Shown: positions 48,930-60,344, counted from the stretch's first letter. The stretch: 64,000 nucleotides of DNA from Melastoma dodecandrum (GCA_029817715.1 JARUPY010000248.1:496001-560000), one strand, 5' to 3'. Program-made: numbers and translations. Notes: generated by a model from the sequence alone, not told the origin.

Positions 48930-51900
48930 ACTTCAGACATCTGAGAGTTGTGGTGTGGTGGGGTGGGGGAGAGAGGGAGGGAGTTGTGGTGGTTCTTCTT
49001 GAGATCTAGTGAGCACAGCACAGCACAGCCCAGACAACTACAAGAAGAAGAAGAAGTGGAGGATTGGGGTTTTACTTTTCTTGTGTGGTTTGAGTGGGGG
49101 GATTGAATGGAAATAATGCATCAAATGGACAGCTCAAACCCAACTCACCCCCCTTTCTTTCCCCCTTTTTCTTTCAAAAAAAAAAAAGAAAAGAAAAAAA
49201 TTGGGGGATGGTAGGCCTCTTCCTTTTCCTCTCTCTCTCTCTCTCTCTCTCTGTCTCTTCCCATCTCACGCGTTTTTGCCATTCGACGACACTTTCTACG
49301 GGGCAAGACTTTTTTGTTTTTTTTTTTTTTTTTTTTAAATCCTGAAGGAGGAGGAGGAGAGGGGATTTTGTTGGGATTGCTAAAAAGACTAACCTACGCG
49401 ACGCCTATATTAACTGAATAAATTTCCTTCGTTTTGGCCGACGGACAACCTTTTTGTTTTTCCCACAAAAATATATATGTGTTTGTTTATTTAAAGGTAG
49501 TAGTCGTTTTGAATATTTTTTTCCCTATCTTCTAATCGAGACGAAGGGGAGGGGTAATCAATGTCGGGGGGGTTCGTCCGTGGGGAGCAATTAGTTGATT
49601 TTTGGGTAATTTAAAAGAAAATGAAAAGGTTGGGGGGGAGTAGTTATGGCGTTTGTTACGAGTCTTTTGGTGGTGGTGGTGGTGTAATTTACAAAGGAGA
49701 TTCCTTGAACTCATCATCAAGCCAGCCTTAAAAAAATAAAAAACAAGAAGTAAATTAATATTCGGGGAACCGTTTTCTTATAAAGAAAAAAACATGACAT
49801 GAAGAGATGATTATGATATAATGATGGGGGGAGGGGGTGGGGGGCACCTAACATGCCTGCCATATCCAATCCAACCCCTCCTGTGCATGCATTTGCCGGT
49901 CTTTGTCGTTTGCGGTGGGTCTCTCCCGCGGCGTCTCCCCGATTGCCCCCAATTTCGTTATTCGGCAAAGTTTCAAGAAAAGAAAAACCTAAACTAATCA
50001 ATTCGTTCCTCTTCCTGGGTAGACGTTTACTTGGTGGAGGAGAGGAGACATATTACATTAACCCGGAGGGCTGTCGTGACGCGTGCCAGCTCACACGGCC
50101 GGTGGGCCCCGCACGTGACCCTTTTACACCTAAGTCAGCCAAGCCAGCCGGCAACTCCAGCTGTAGCCCCCCTTTAATGCCCGACACCTGTCGACTTATC
50201 CCGTAGACCACCTTGGCATGTTACCAGTCATCTTTATTAACACCTGTTGTAGTAGTGGTAGTAGTTTAGGTTTAGGAACGCGGCATTTGGGGTTAAGACC
50301 TAAGGGTACACGTGGCGTGCTCATATTGGTTGATCCCCCGGAGTTTACAATTTAGACAAACTGGTACATTTTGGTAAGAACCAGATCAAAAGGAAAAGGA
50401 ATCCGGCCGTTCATGAAAATGTAAAAAATGCAACCGAAATCGGGATCAAAATATACAAGATGACAATTATTATTACCAAGGAATGGGCTTCGTGAACTAC
50501 GACGAGTCGGCCGTCTTAGGGGAATAATTTTTTTTGTTTCGATCGATATTTTTAGACTATTTCAACGAGGGGTATGAAATAATTGTGGTGCCGACCCTTC
50601 ACGCTGGTATAATGTCCGATCGATGCGTCGTTAATGTTTGTTTTTAGGGCAACAGGTGGAATTACTCCGTGACTTGAAACGAGACAAATGAGGGAGGATC
50701 GGGAAATTCAAATATTTGTTTGGTGGTGGTGGAGGTGGGGACGGCACGGTTTTCGCGTCGATTTTATTACCGCGGCGGCGGGGACGAAAGAGCATCGGCA
50801 GCAGGTCCAGGGACTGTTGATTTTAATTGCAGCAGTTGTTGTTGCTGTTGATGTGGTGTGGACCAGTCGATATGGCGTGGCCCCCTAATAAATAAGAAAA
50901 CCCTAACCCTATGTGGCCCTCACGCACCCCGCTCCACCAGGTCCGGTCTGTCGACCGGTCCATGATGTCCGTGTGCGACTCCTTTCGTGGTCACATGAAG
51001 CAAACTGTCCAGCCCCAAAGTGTTGTTCCGGTAATTTAATGGCCTCACGATGTCATCGGCTGGGCAATCCTCACATAAATGTGACCCGTTGAAGATTGGG
51101 GTGGGGTTGGGGGGGGGGGGGGGTTACTATTCGAGCTACAAATTGCAGAGTCCCTCTCCATGTATGGATTGAGCTCATCTTGCGATATTTCATGCGAATG
51201 TGGAAAAGGGTGGTGATGCTGGTGGTAGCGGGTGGTGGTGGTGATGGCGACGCGGCGATGGTGTTTTGCGGTCCTAGATATCAATAAGAGTGTAGGGTTC
51301 CGCATCTCCATGTGGGTCGTCTATTCTTTTCCTGATCATCGTTCACGAAAACCCCGGGTGTGTCGTTTCGAGGATAAGAATACATGGTGGGGTTACGAGT
51401 GCCTTTCAATGCGGGTCATAAGGTGTGGTAAAAAGTTTCTTTGTTATACAAACATCACGTTTATAGTTCATAAGAGTTGTCTTGCATGCGTCATCCATCC
51501 ATGTGAAGCATGGCCACTCTATCCAGAAATCACGTAAGAAGGGTATTCTCTTCGTGCACCCCCTCTTTGTTTTAACATTCGAGAGTGGACCATTTCATAT
51601 CGATTCCATTCCAGCCTGGTTTGAACAAGAGTTCTCGATAGGGACGCTCAACTTGCAGGCCGCGTCCACGGCCACCAAAACAAAAAGAATGCGTGAGATC
51701 ACGTCCCGAACGAGAACTCAATCCGAAGGAACATATTCCGGGCGGTGGAAGATTCCCGCAGTCCAGACAACGTGGCGGGGACGAACTGTATCGACCTTCC
51801 CTTTTATATCTTTTGGTTTCGGACAGGCATGATTGATGATGATAGAGAGAATATTTGCGAAGGACAACAGGAGAGGGAAGATAAATATATGAATAAATGA

Positions 51901-52760
51901 AAAAGGGGTTTGGTTCTGGGAATGTAAGGCTTTGGGTTTTTGATGACATTTTCAAATATATTCCCAGCACGCCCGCATTGATCGGGCTGGTGTGGCACGG
52001 CAAATTGTCAAAGCATTATTCCCTATTCCACGTATTCACACACACACAAAATGAACATCATCATTGTCAAAATGAAGGACTCTGTAAAAAAAAAAAATAG
52101 AACACACACGAATGAAACCTGTCGGCACGTGAAAACAAAATAATAAAACTAATCCTTAAAGAAAAAGAAAGAAAGGGGGGAGATTATATACTCCACCAGA
52201 TGTTTCCCAATCATTGTGAACGATAGATAGAAAGAAGAAACAATGACTCGTTAATCAAATCGGGGGATGTTAAACAAAGAATGGCCCAGCTGACCTGAGG
52301 GATTGATTGATTTAAGATAAAGAGTTGGGGGAGACTGAATTCGTTATAGTTGCAGGTGCAGGAGGAGAGGAAGGAACCGCATTTATTATTATTAAAAAAT
52401 AAATAAATAAACCTGTTCAGAGGGGGAAGATGCTGCTGCAGAGTAGAGCCATTTGTTGGCGGTTGCGATCCAGCTAAGGAAGGATTTGTTGAATTCAATT
52501 AACGAACGCGGTAGACTAGACGCAACATATATAATCAATGGGAAAGGGGGGGTTGTCCGAATGCTGCGAGTTGGGCTTCTTTTGTTAGACTTTGGAGATG
52601 ATGATGGGCCATCATTGTTACAATATAAATCCGACATCTGATCAACGTTGGACTCGAGATGGGCGTTTTTGCCCCGCCCCCCCCCCAAACAGAAGAATTC
52701 CATTACAAACTTATGTTGATTCATTCGGATTAACTAGAAGATAGTGATGCTGTTGTTATT
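48930..52760. other. Intergenic stretch between LRX and glycine-rich protein genes
   Basis: About 3.8 kb without a supported gene. It contains a CT microsatellite (about 49231-49251), T runs near 49315, GGT-type repeats near 50722 and 51220, a G15 tract at 51109-51123 and a C10 tract at 52677-52686. The longest frames (49853-50206 plus, 51572-52003 minus) have no family signature. Confidence 0.45.
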
Positions 52761-52767
52761 ATCTACT

Positions 52768-55542
52768 CTACTGCTTGTTTCGGATGGACGCAATTCCACC
52801 GTTTTTACCTGCCTTCCCACAGCATCCCCCACCTCCGAAGCCGTCACCGAACCCGCTTCCGTCTCCGATCTCCCCGCCTATTCCTCCCACCACGCCACCG
52901 GTGCCGAACCCGGCTCCAGTTCCGCTACCAAAGCCGCCGATGATCCCCCCTCCTCCACCTCCTATTATTCCTCCCCCGAATGCCCCTCCTTTTCCAAAGC
53001 CGCCCCCAAGTCCTCCTCCATCTCCTAGTCCTTTTCCGATTCCTCCATCCATTCCACCGTCGCCACCACCGATGCCACTGCCTGCATCGCCCCCATCACT
53101 AATCCCGCTGCCGATGCCGCCTCCGTCGTTGATATCACCGCCAGTATCTCCTCCATCGCCAATGCTGTCACCGCCGCCGTTTTCTCCTCCTCCGTCACCT
53201 ATACCACCATCACCTATGCTGCCTCCATCACCACCTCCTTTTCCAATTCCACTGCCAATCCCTCCATCACCGTCGCTCCCACCGCCATCGCCGAATCCTC
53301 CCCCATCATCACTGCCACCTCCGACTCCACCACCTTTTCCAATGCCACCGCCAAGTCCACCCCCATGACTGCTGCTTTCACCCTTTCCGGCACCACCACC
53401 TGCTCCTCCACCAAAGCCGCTACCACCTCCACCACCAATACCACCTCCAGCACCACCACCTGTTCCTCCCCCGAAGCCGCTACCTCCTCCGCTGCCAATG
53501 CCACCACCGGCTCCACCACCTTTTCCCACACCACCTCCTGCTCCTCCCCCGAAGCCGCTACCTCCTCCTCCGCCAATGCCACCTCCGGCACCACCACCTT
53601 TTCCCACACCACCTCCTGCTCCACCCCCAAAGCCGCTACCTCCTCCTCCGCCAATGCCACCTCCGGCTCCACCACCTTTTCCCGCCCCACCTCCTGCTCC
53701 TCCCCCGAAGCCGCTACCTCCTCCGCCGCCAATGCCACCACCGGCACCACCACCTTGTCCAATACCACCTCCTGCTCCTCCCCCAAAGCCGCTACCTCCT
53801 CCGCGGCCAATTCCACCTCCAACACCGCCACCTTTTCCAATACCACCTCCTGCTCCTCCCCCGAAGCCCCTACCTCCTCCGCCGCCAATGCCACCACCGG
53901 CTCCGCCGCCTTGTCCAATACCACCTCCTACTCCTCCCCCGAAGCCGCTACCTCCTCCCCCACCACTGCCACTACCGGCTCCGCCACCTTCTCCAATACC
54001 ACCTCCTGCTCCTCCCCCGAAGCCGCTACCTCCTCCGCCACCAATGCCACTACCGGCTCCGCCACCTTTTCCTACACCGCCGCCTGCTCCTCCCCCGAAA
54101 CCGCGACCTCCTCCGCCACCAATGCCACCTCCGGCACCACCACCTTTTCCTACACCACCGCCTGCTCCTCCTCCGAAACCACTGCCTCCTCCGCCAATTC
54201 CACCTCCAACCTCACCGCCACCTTTTCTGACACCACCACCTGCTCCTCCCCCAAAGCGGCCGCCTCCTCCGCTGCCAATGCCACCTCCAGCACCACCACC
54301 TTTCCCGACACCACCGCCTGCTCCTCCGCTGCCAATACCACCTCCAGCGCCGCCACCTTTCCCGTCACCACCTCCCGCTCCTCCCCCAAAGCCACTGCCT
54401 CCTCCGCCGCCAATGCCACCTCCAGCACCGCCTCCTTTTCCAAGACCACCTCCCCCTCCTCCCCCAAACCCACTGCCTCCTCCACCCCCAATACCACCTC
54501 CAGCACCGCCACCTTTCTCGACACCACCACCTGTTCCTCCTCCGAAGCCGCTACCTCCTCCACTGCCAATGCCACTTCCACCACTACCACCTTTCCCCAC
54601 ACCACTGCCTACTCCTCCCCCGATGCCACTACCTCCTCCTCCGCCAATGCCACCTCCAACACCGCCACTTTTTCCACCGCCACCGCCTGCTCCTCCCCCG
54701 AAACCGCTACCTCTTCCACTGCCAATGCCACCTCCAACCCCACCACCACCTTTTCCAGCACCACCCCCAGTTCCTCCCCCAAAGCCCCTACCTCCGCTGC
54801 CACCTCCTGCGCCACCGCCTGCTCCTCCCCCAAAGCCAATACCACCTCCAGCACCAACAGCCCCGCCACCTCCACTTCCTTTCCCAATTCCACCTCCGTG
54901 GCCAATTTGGCCTCCAAGACCACCACCTTTGCCAAAACCACCGCCAGGGCCTCCTTTGGCACCACCACTACCACCACCACCTTTACCAAAACCAGCCCCT
55001 GTGCCTCCTCCTTTGCCAACTCCACCACCGGCGCCGCCTCCAATTCCTTTACCGCCTCCATCTCCCCCACCTTTACCAAACCCACTACTAGTCCCTCCTC
55101 CGGTGCCACCACTACTGCCTCTGCCACCTTTTCCGATTCCTCCACCAATGCCACCTCCAACAGCACCTCCTGAGTCACCGCCTGGACGTTCCTTCTTGCT
55201 CTTCCTGTGATGCTTGCTCCCGCCATCATCACCTCCTCCCCCGGATGCCCCCTTCCCGACACAGTCGGGCTTCTGACCGCCCGGTACAGGCCCTCCACTC
55301 CCAAAGCCATAACTATAGCCCTTCCCTTTCCCGAAGCCAAAAGAGTAGCCTTTCCCACCTCCAGCAATCCAACCACGACCATCACTCCCGAACCCTACAA
55401 ACCATTCCGGTTTTCTTGGATGCCGATCTCCCCGACCTCCCTCCCCCATATCCTTCCCCACCACGAATCCCGCGCAAACAAAGAAAACCACCCAGATAAT
55501 TCTCGTAATCGATACCCCAAATTCCATCGCTGTACTCGCCAT
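52768..55542 (-). CDS. Large secreted glycine-rich protein (GRP)
   Basis: Single-exon gene of about 924 residues, most of it glycine. I start at the ATG at 55542 (MASTAMEFG); it precedes a clear signal anchor/peptide (ITRIIWVVFFVCAGFVVG) and the frame has no earlier ATG. After a basic/aromatic lead (GRGDRHPRKPEWFVGFGSDG, GKGYSYGFGSGG) comes a tandem array with a 26-residue unit of the form GGGGSGFGGGAGGG-GKGGGAGGGIG repeated about twenty times. A more divergent acidic part rich in GGGD/DGG follows, then a short unique tail with CC, KAGKNGG and SIRNKQ. This is the class I cell-wall GRP layout, but much longer than typical ones (about 150-400 residues). Two long frames on the other strand are considered shadows. 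Confidence 0.85.
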   Translation of the reverse strand: MASTAMEFGVSITRIIWVVFFVCAGFVVGKDMGEGGRGDRHPRKPEWFVGFGSDGRGWIAGGGKGYSFGFGKGKGYSYGFGSGGPVPGGQKPDCVGKGASGGGGDDGGSKHHRKSKKERPGGDSGGAVGGGIGGGIGKGGRGSSGGTGGGTSSGFGKGGGDGGGKGIGGGAGGGVGKGGGTGAGFGKGGGGSGGAKGGPGGGFGKGGGLGGQIGHGGGIGKGSGGGGAVGAGGGIGFGGGAGGGAGGGSGGRGFGGGTGGGAGKGGGGVGGGIGSGRGSGFGGGAGGGGGKSGGVGGGIGGGGGSGIGGGVGSGVGKGGSGGSGIGSGGGSGFGGGTGGGVEKGGGAGGGIGGGGGSGFGGGGGGGLGKGGGAGGGIGGGGGSGFGGGAGGGDGKGGGAGGGIGSGGAGGGVGKGGGAGGGIGSGGGGRFGGGAGGGVRKGGGEVGGGIGGGGSGFGGGAGGGVGKGGGAGGGIGGGGGRGFGGGAGGGVGKGGGAGSGIGGGGGSGFGGGAGGGIGEGGGAGSGSGGGGGSGFGGGVGGGIGQGGGAGGGIGGGGGRGFGGGAGGGIGKGGGVGGGIGRGGGSGFGGGAGGGIGQGGGAGGGIGGGGGSGFGGGAGGGAGKGGGAGGGIGGGGGSGFGGGAGGGVGKGGGAGGGIGGGGGSGFGGGAGGGVGKGGGAGGGIGSGGGSGFGGGTGGGAGGGIGGGGGSGFGGGAGGGAGKGESSSHGGGLGGGIGKGGGVGGGSDDGGGFGDGGGSDGDGGIGSGIGKGGGDGGSIGDGGIGDGGGENGGGDSIGDGGDTGGDINDGGGIGSGISDGGDAGSGIGGGDGGMDGGIGKGLGDGGGLGGGFGKGGAFGGGIIGGGGGGIIGGFGSGTGAGFGTGGVVGGIGGEIGDGSGFGDGFGGGGCCGKAGKNGGIASIRNKQ
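53400..54900. repeat. 78-bp tandem repeat array inside the GRP gene
   Basis: The DNA repeats with a 78-bp period (26 codons). Neighbouring copies are nearly identical in 53.5-54.2 kb and diverge towards 54.9 kb. The minus strand encodes glycine-rich units; read on the plus strand the same DNA is Pro-rich or Ser/Thr/Ala-rich. Confidence 0.85.
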
Positions 55543-55599
55543 CGCATTCGAACACTCTGCTACAACTGCAACTGAAACCACAACCACGACTACGACTGC

Positions 55600-55608
55600 T
55601 ATTTATCA
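55600..55608 (-). promoter_or_regulatory. Possible TATA element of the GRP gene
   Basis: The minus strand reads TTGATAAATAGC about 60 bp upstream of the chosen ATG. It is a weak match to a plant TATA box; position and the lack of a better candidate are the only support. Confidence 0.3.
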
Positions 55609-55639
55609 ACCCAGTCATCGCCATCGCTCCCAACTCTAA

Positions 55640-56640
55640 ACTCTACTCGATCTGCTTTTTCGTGAGTTCAGCAACCCAGAATCGGTTAAAAGCGACAAAG
55701 GGAATTCCCTTTATCATGAACGACCTTAATTTCCTGAGACGCTTTTCCTTGTGATCTCCTGGGCGGCTGAATCCCCATCCGCCTTCAGCGTGATCCTCCT
55801 TCATTCCCTGCATTCAATTTCGCTTCGGCGCCTCTGTTACTTTCTGTCCGTGCCCACAATCAAAATCATCATGCCGGATTCTCTAGGCCCAGTTTCACAG
55901 ATTGGATGGCCCGTCATCAGGTGAAAGGCAAAGCCCCATCTTCTTCTCCAGGCCACGTTGGATTCGGACAAGGCCTGGTTAGGGCTAGGGCTAGGACTAG
56001 TGCTAGGAATTGGACCAAGGGCCATCCTATCCTAGCCTAACCACGTACGATGCGTGTGGTAATGATTGGTACAGTAGAGAATTTTTTGTCATTCACTTTC
56101 CTTTATGCATATAGAAAGATATCTTAAATAACGATATTCAAGTAAATATATTATTAGTTTTTCTTTTGATATTGATGATGCTTATCTTGTTGACTCCTAC
56201 CCCCACCACTTTGGCCTTTGCCGAAAGGGAAAAAGGTGCGGATGGATGATTCCCCCTCGTTCTCCTCCTCTTTTTGTGTAAGATAACGTTGCAAGAAAAT
56301 AAAAGGAAGAAAAGAGCAGCAGCAATGTCTTTCCGTGGAGGACTGTGAGTTCTTCGAGAATCTGATTCTGTGTTTGACCACTAAACAACTTCGTGTTCAA
56401 TTCGGACTCCGAATCTTTCCCACTCCTTCAGGTTGGGTTAATCCCGGGTGATTCATCGCTCCTCTTGTTCTTAAACAACCAAGGATGAAAATCTTTCTAG
56501 AGCACTCTAAGTTATTGATAGGTACGATGGTACAAAATCTTCGCCCTCGTGACTTTGAGCGAAATGGCCATCGCTTTTTGTAGCCTCGTGCTAATCCAGA
56601 ACTACTTACGTATTAAGTACAATGGGGCAGATGATCGACC
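55640..56640. other. Upstream region of GRP and 3' flank of the small unknown gene
   Basis: No gene supported. Short frames at 55837-56025 and 56154-56400 (minus) lack any family signature. Confidence 0.45.
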
Positions 56641-56643
56641 AAA

Positions 56644-57033
56644 CTAACCGACTTCGATGATGGAGGTCATCGTCTTCCCGCTCTTTTTATCGCCGTACAC
56701 TCTAGAGGACAAGGCCGGATCCGCGAACCTAACCGAGAACGACCTCGAGATATTCTCCGGCTCGTCCCGGGCGACCCCCTGATCAAAGTTCTGAGAGTAA
56801 GTGTAGGAGTCGTAGGAAGGGACATGGGTCTGATCCGCGCTGCCACACTTGTCATTCAAGAGCCTCATCCAAATCCCCCTCCACTTCACTTGCTTCCTGG
56901 ATCTACCAGAGGGCACGATTGAAGACGACGACGCCGTGGGGGACGATGAGCTGTAGGATGGCGGGTGGACCCCTAGGTGGATGGAGTCGGCGGAGGAACG
57001 GACGCCTGAGCCGCAACAGCTTCGGAGGTCCAT
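56644..57033 (-). CDS. Small plant protein of unknown function
   Basis: Single-exon frame of 129 residues. It starts MDLRSCCGSG, has a Ser-rich stretch (SYSSSSPTASSSSIVPSG), a basic-tryptophan segment (RKQVKWRGIWMRLLNDK), then PSYDSYTYSQNFDQG and ENISRSFSVRFADP. The last two blocks (YDxxTYSQNFDxG and SRSFSxRFADP) are ones I associate with a conserved but uncharacterised family of short angiosperm proteins, so I treat the frame as real. No signal peptide or membrane helix is visible, and I know of no assigned function. Confidence 0.7.
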   Translation of the reverse strand: MDLRSCCGSGVRSSADSIHLGVHPPSYSSSSPTASSSSIVPSGRSRKQVKWRGIWMRLLNDKCGSADQTHVPSYDSYTYSQNFDQGVARDEPENISRSFSVRFADPALSSRVYGDKKSGKTMTSIIEVG

Positions 57034-57039
57034 TCGAGA

Positions 57040-58530
57040 CGAGAGCGTGAGTGGAGGAGGGCAGTGGGTGTGATGGTTTGAGGAGAATGTCAGGAAATGA
57101 GAATATTTGATTGATGGTAAAGAGAGGGAGGGGATGGAGTTTGGTGAGTGATAATCATTTTAGGACCAAACAAGGCAGCAGCATGTTGTCTCTCGTTTTA
57201 GGTAATATATTGATGGTATTTTCATCCCCCCCAAACACATGTTTTAGGGAAATCTTAAAAAAATAATAATAAATAAAGAAGATGGCATATTGTTTATTGG
57301 GGGGTTGAGATTATAACATCTGTATCAACAACAACTAGCAAGCTCACTATGGTCCTTTAACAATGACAGCCCCGATGGCTATGTCTAACCACACACATGG
57401 GAGGTAGAAACAAAATTGATGGATGGATGGTCCTCTATTTTATTTATTAAAATTATTTTGTTGGTAGAATTGAGTGAACGTCATTGAATGTGACCGGGCA
57501 TTTGCCCAGGGGTGCCCACCATGTGTTGATGATATGGTAGATACTATTTTACTATTTTATTTACTATTTTGAGTTTATGGAAGGCAAAATAATAATTTAT
57601 GAACTTAATTTAGTTTGTGCCTTTGTTTTTATTTTGAATTTTGGCTAATCTTAAATTTTATGACGCAAAAGCCTAACATGCCTTAATTGAAAATTTTATT
57701 TATAAAAAAAAAGAGGAATAATAATGAAACATCTCGTATGTTTTTATTTTAAAATTTTAATAGCTAAATTAAGTGAAGGAAATGCTAAGTTAGACTATAG
57801 TTATTGATGCTGTCAAGAAAATGTAAAATCGAATTCTATTGGAAGGGCCGATATGGGTAAAGTGGATAGTGAGGCGAATAAATGATAAGTTGAAACTCGA
57901 ATATTATAAAACACGAGTCAAATTATAGTAAGACATTGTTTAATTTTTCTAAAAGAAATTTAAAATTAATTAAAATTAATATAAAAATAAAAATTAATAA
58001 CAAAAATATATAACAAATGACAAAATAAAATATTAACTCAAAATTAGAGCTATAAACGTAAATTTTACGTTTATAGAAAACCGGAGACTTGTGGGTTGGG
58101 GGTAGTAACTTCAAATGGGTCATTTTGGGGCCCACAGTTTTTCCATGTACCACCCCCTGCACAAATGTCCTGAAATCATTGCAAGCATCTTTTTCTGTCT
58201 TTTATTATAGAAAAAAAAAAGAATAGTAATAATAATAGAACACGCGATATGGCCATGCATACTCGGCCCAATAAAAGGGAACAGGCCTTTTTATATTGGG
58301 CCAAGGCACAGTAGGCCAGTATATGAAAATGGGCCCAAAATAGGAACAAAAGGGATCTTCTGAACTCACGGAATCGATTAAATTCTGTGTAATCAATTCG
58401 TCATCCTCATCCCCCCTCAATAAATAATCACATGGTCATAATTATGACAAACGACAAAAAGGAAAGGAGTCCTCTCTCTCTCCACCCCCCCCCCCCCCCC
58501 CCCCCCCCCCCCCGAGAGCGCGTCGTCTGA
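57040..58530. other. AT-rich intergenic stretch
   Basis: No supported gene. A cluster of TTGGGCC/GGGCCC/GGCCCA motifs lies at about 58263-58338. The region ends in a C29 tract (58485-58513) just downstream of the AG-peptide gene. Confidence 0.45.
58485..58513. repeat. C29 homopolymer
   Basis: Twenty-nine consecutive cytosines, preceded by a CT-repeat, starting about 25 bp past the AG-peptide stop codon. Its true length may differ because such runs are hard to sequence. Confidence 0.85.
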
Positions 58531-58538
58531 TTCAGGAC

Positions 58539-58823
58539 TCAGTGAGAAAGGTATGTAATGGCCAGAGCCACCAGCAGCAGGAAGTAAGCAATCCCTTGAT
58601 CGATCGCAGTTCCTGCAACATCAAACAAATCCCGATCGGATCCCCCCGTCCATTGAATTTTTTCGCCCAGGGGAATGCGGAGGAGTTAAAAGAAAGCATT
58701 ACCGTCGTTAGAAGGCGTGGGGGAGGGAGAAGGAGAAGCGGCGGCCGTGACTGTCTGGCCGTAGCTCAGCTGGATGAGGGCGACGAATGCAAACGCCACG
58801 AGGATTAAGGGAACCGCGTTCAT
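58539..58823 (-). CDS. Arabinogalactan peptide (AG-peptide 16/20-like)
   Basis: Tiny GPI-anchored cell-surface proteoglycan precursor of 64 residues. Two exons, 58823-58703 and 58612-58539, are joined by a GT-AG intron in phase 1. Order: signal peptide (MNAVPLILVAFAFVALIQLSYG), a short mature core QTVTAAASPSPSPTPSNDG whose Ala/Ser-Pro pairs are sites for hydroxyproline arabinogalactans, then the conserved GTAIDQGIAYFLLLVALAITY GPI-signal. The DG-T-IDQGIAY block is the diagnostic signature of AGP16/20/22/41. The intron lies just before it. The mature peptide would be only about 14 residues. Neither exon is long enough to stand out by length alone. Confidence 0.93.
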
Positions 58824-58895
58824 AGTATCCTCGGGGGAGGAAAAGAAGTACGGAAGAGGTAGAGGGGATGATTCAAATCAAATGAGGACTGGGGT

Positions 58896-58903
58896 GGGTT
58901 TCT
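58896..58903 (-). promoter_or_regulatory. Possible TATA box of the AG-peptide gene
   Basis: The minus strand reads CATATAAG about 75 bp upstream of the ATG; this is a fair plant TATA-like match at a usual distance. Confidence 0.4.
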
Positions 58904-58909
58904 TATATG

Positions 58910-59776
58910 TCGATTGGGGTTGGGTTGATGTAATTTAGTGTGTGATGAATTTTCTTGGAAACGGGGAGACAAATGGGGAAACGAGTACAAATCGTTTCTA
59001 GGCCGGCGGCTCTTTGACGGTTGACCCGGCGTGGAAGTGGTAGTATACACACACGTGGCGGTAACCTCTACAAAAATCCATTTTATAAAGAGACAGTGAT
59101 AATGGAATGATATAAATAATTCCCAAAAATTTTAGTATTTCATATAGAATTCAAGGTTCCAATATTTTCGGAATTAATTCAATATTTACATAGGTTTAGA
59201 AATTTATTTAACGAAGTTAGGAACAAACCCAAATCAATTGGGGGAGGGGAGTGTTTCTTTTTCAAGTTTTGGTACATATCGGCCGACGAAAGAAAGAAAA
59301 GTTGTTCTTGGCATAAGTTGACCTCCTTTTCCTTTTTCCTTTGTTTTTTTCCCATTTCACTTGACTTTTGCTGTAACACTGTCACAAGTTTCCAGTTTCC
59401 TTTTTTAACAATGATATAATGTACCCTTCCAATTTTTAGTCTTCAATATTGGAAGTCGAATATAACTCGAAAGCAGTCGCCCATGTCCAACTACCGTGAT
59501 CACATATTTCAGTTGACCTTGCCTACCGAAGTCGGTCAACATGCCTACAGAAGTTCGTCGATCTGCTCACATAAATTCGTCGATGATGCCTATAAAAACT
59601 CATCGACTGGGCAGAAGTCAGTCGACCGTGCTTACAAAAGCTCGTCGACAGAATAAAAACAAGACTTGTGAAGAAAGTAGAGTAGCGTTTCCTTTTGGTA
59701 GGTGGATAAGGTTATTGGACCTCAATTTCAGCTCATATTTAACGATTAACAACGGTTGAGCTCTAATTTTCACATG
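58910..59776. other. Intergenic stretch with CGTCGAC-like repeats
   Basis: No supported gene. Between about 59535 and 59650 there are four loosely repeated units of about 25-30 bp built around 'TACAAAAGCTCGTCGAC'-like text. Confidence 0.4.
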
Positions 59777-60339
59777 TGTTGTTCGATTGTTATCTTAGGA
59801 TTAATATAAATAGCCTAGGAGATGCCAAAATTATATACATGGACAATCACTTGACACCCACAAGAACATCTCATATAGTTACCTGCCAGATTTCTGATAT
59901 ATGTGGGCAATCTATTTTATAAATAGGTGTTGGTATACGAAGCGAATGAAGAAGCGAATGAAGAGACGAGAGAGAACAAGTTCTGAGAGCATAAAAGAGG
60001 GATACACGAGTGCAAAGAGTGCGGCGGTAAAGAAAGGGTGTATGTTGGGGAAACACAGGAAACACTTCAAGGTTATTTCTTACAGGGAAAGCGGGATCTT
60101 ATACTCGGGTAGGTCGAGGGGGTTAGAGAGGGTCTCAACCTAAAGTTTGTACTCCATTGAATATAGTGAAATCTTCTTCTCCGCCCGTGAACGTAGGTCG
60201 ATTGACCGAACCACGTAAATTATTTATCTCCTTATTTTTCGTTAACTTTCGATTGACGATCGGATCCGGTTCATCACGCTACCGAAGGCTTCCGCGTGCG
60301 CCATCACTCTTGTTCTTAATTGTATTTCGATCAACAACA
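59777..60339. mobile_element. Probable solo LTR of a Copia-type retrotransposon
   Basis: Starts TGTTGTTCGATTG and ends TTCGATCAACAACA, short inverted ends typical of LTRs. It is flanked by ACATG (59772-59776) and ACACG (60340-60344), a 5-bp duplication with one mismatch. The interior carries CCGTGAACGTAGGTCGATTGACCGAACCACGTAAAT-type text (about 60184-60222), a passage I recognise from plant Copia LTR 3' regions. Before it is a TATAAATAGG-like promoter (about 59919). No primer-binding site follows the right end and no gag/pol is nearby, hence 'solo'. The ends are inferred. Confidence 0.6.
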
Positions 60340-60344
60340 ACACG

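Noticed and set aside
49853..50206. 117-codon plus-strand frame
   Set aside because: Composition looks random and no domain is recognisable; probably chance.
51572..52003. 143-codon minus-strand frame
   Set aside because: No signal peptide, repeats or known motif; flanked by simple repeats.
53365..55210. Two long plus-strand frames (602 and 570 codons) opposite the GRP gene
   Set aside because: Both are the antisense reading of the 78-bp repeat array, lack signal peptide or unique domains, and open only because GGN/CCN-rich DNA avoids stops.
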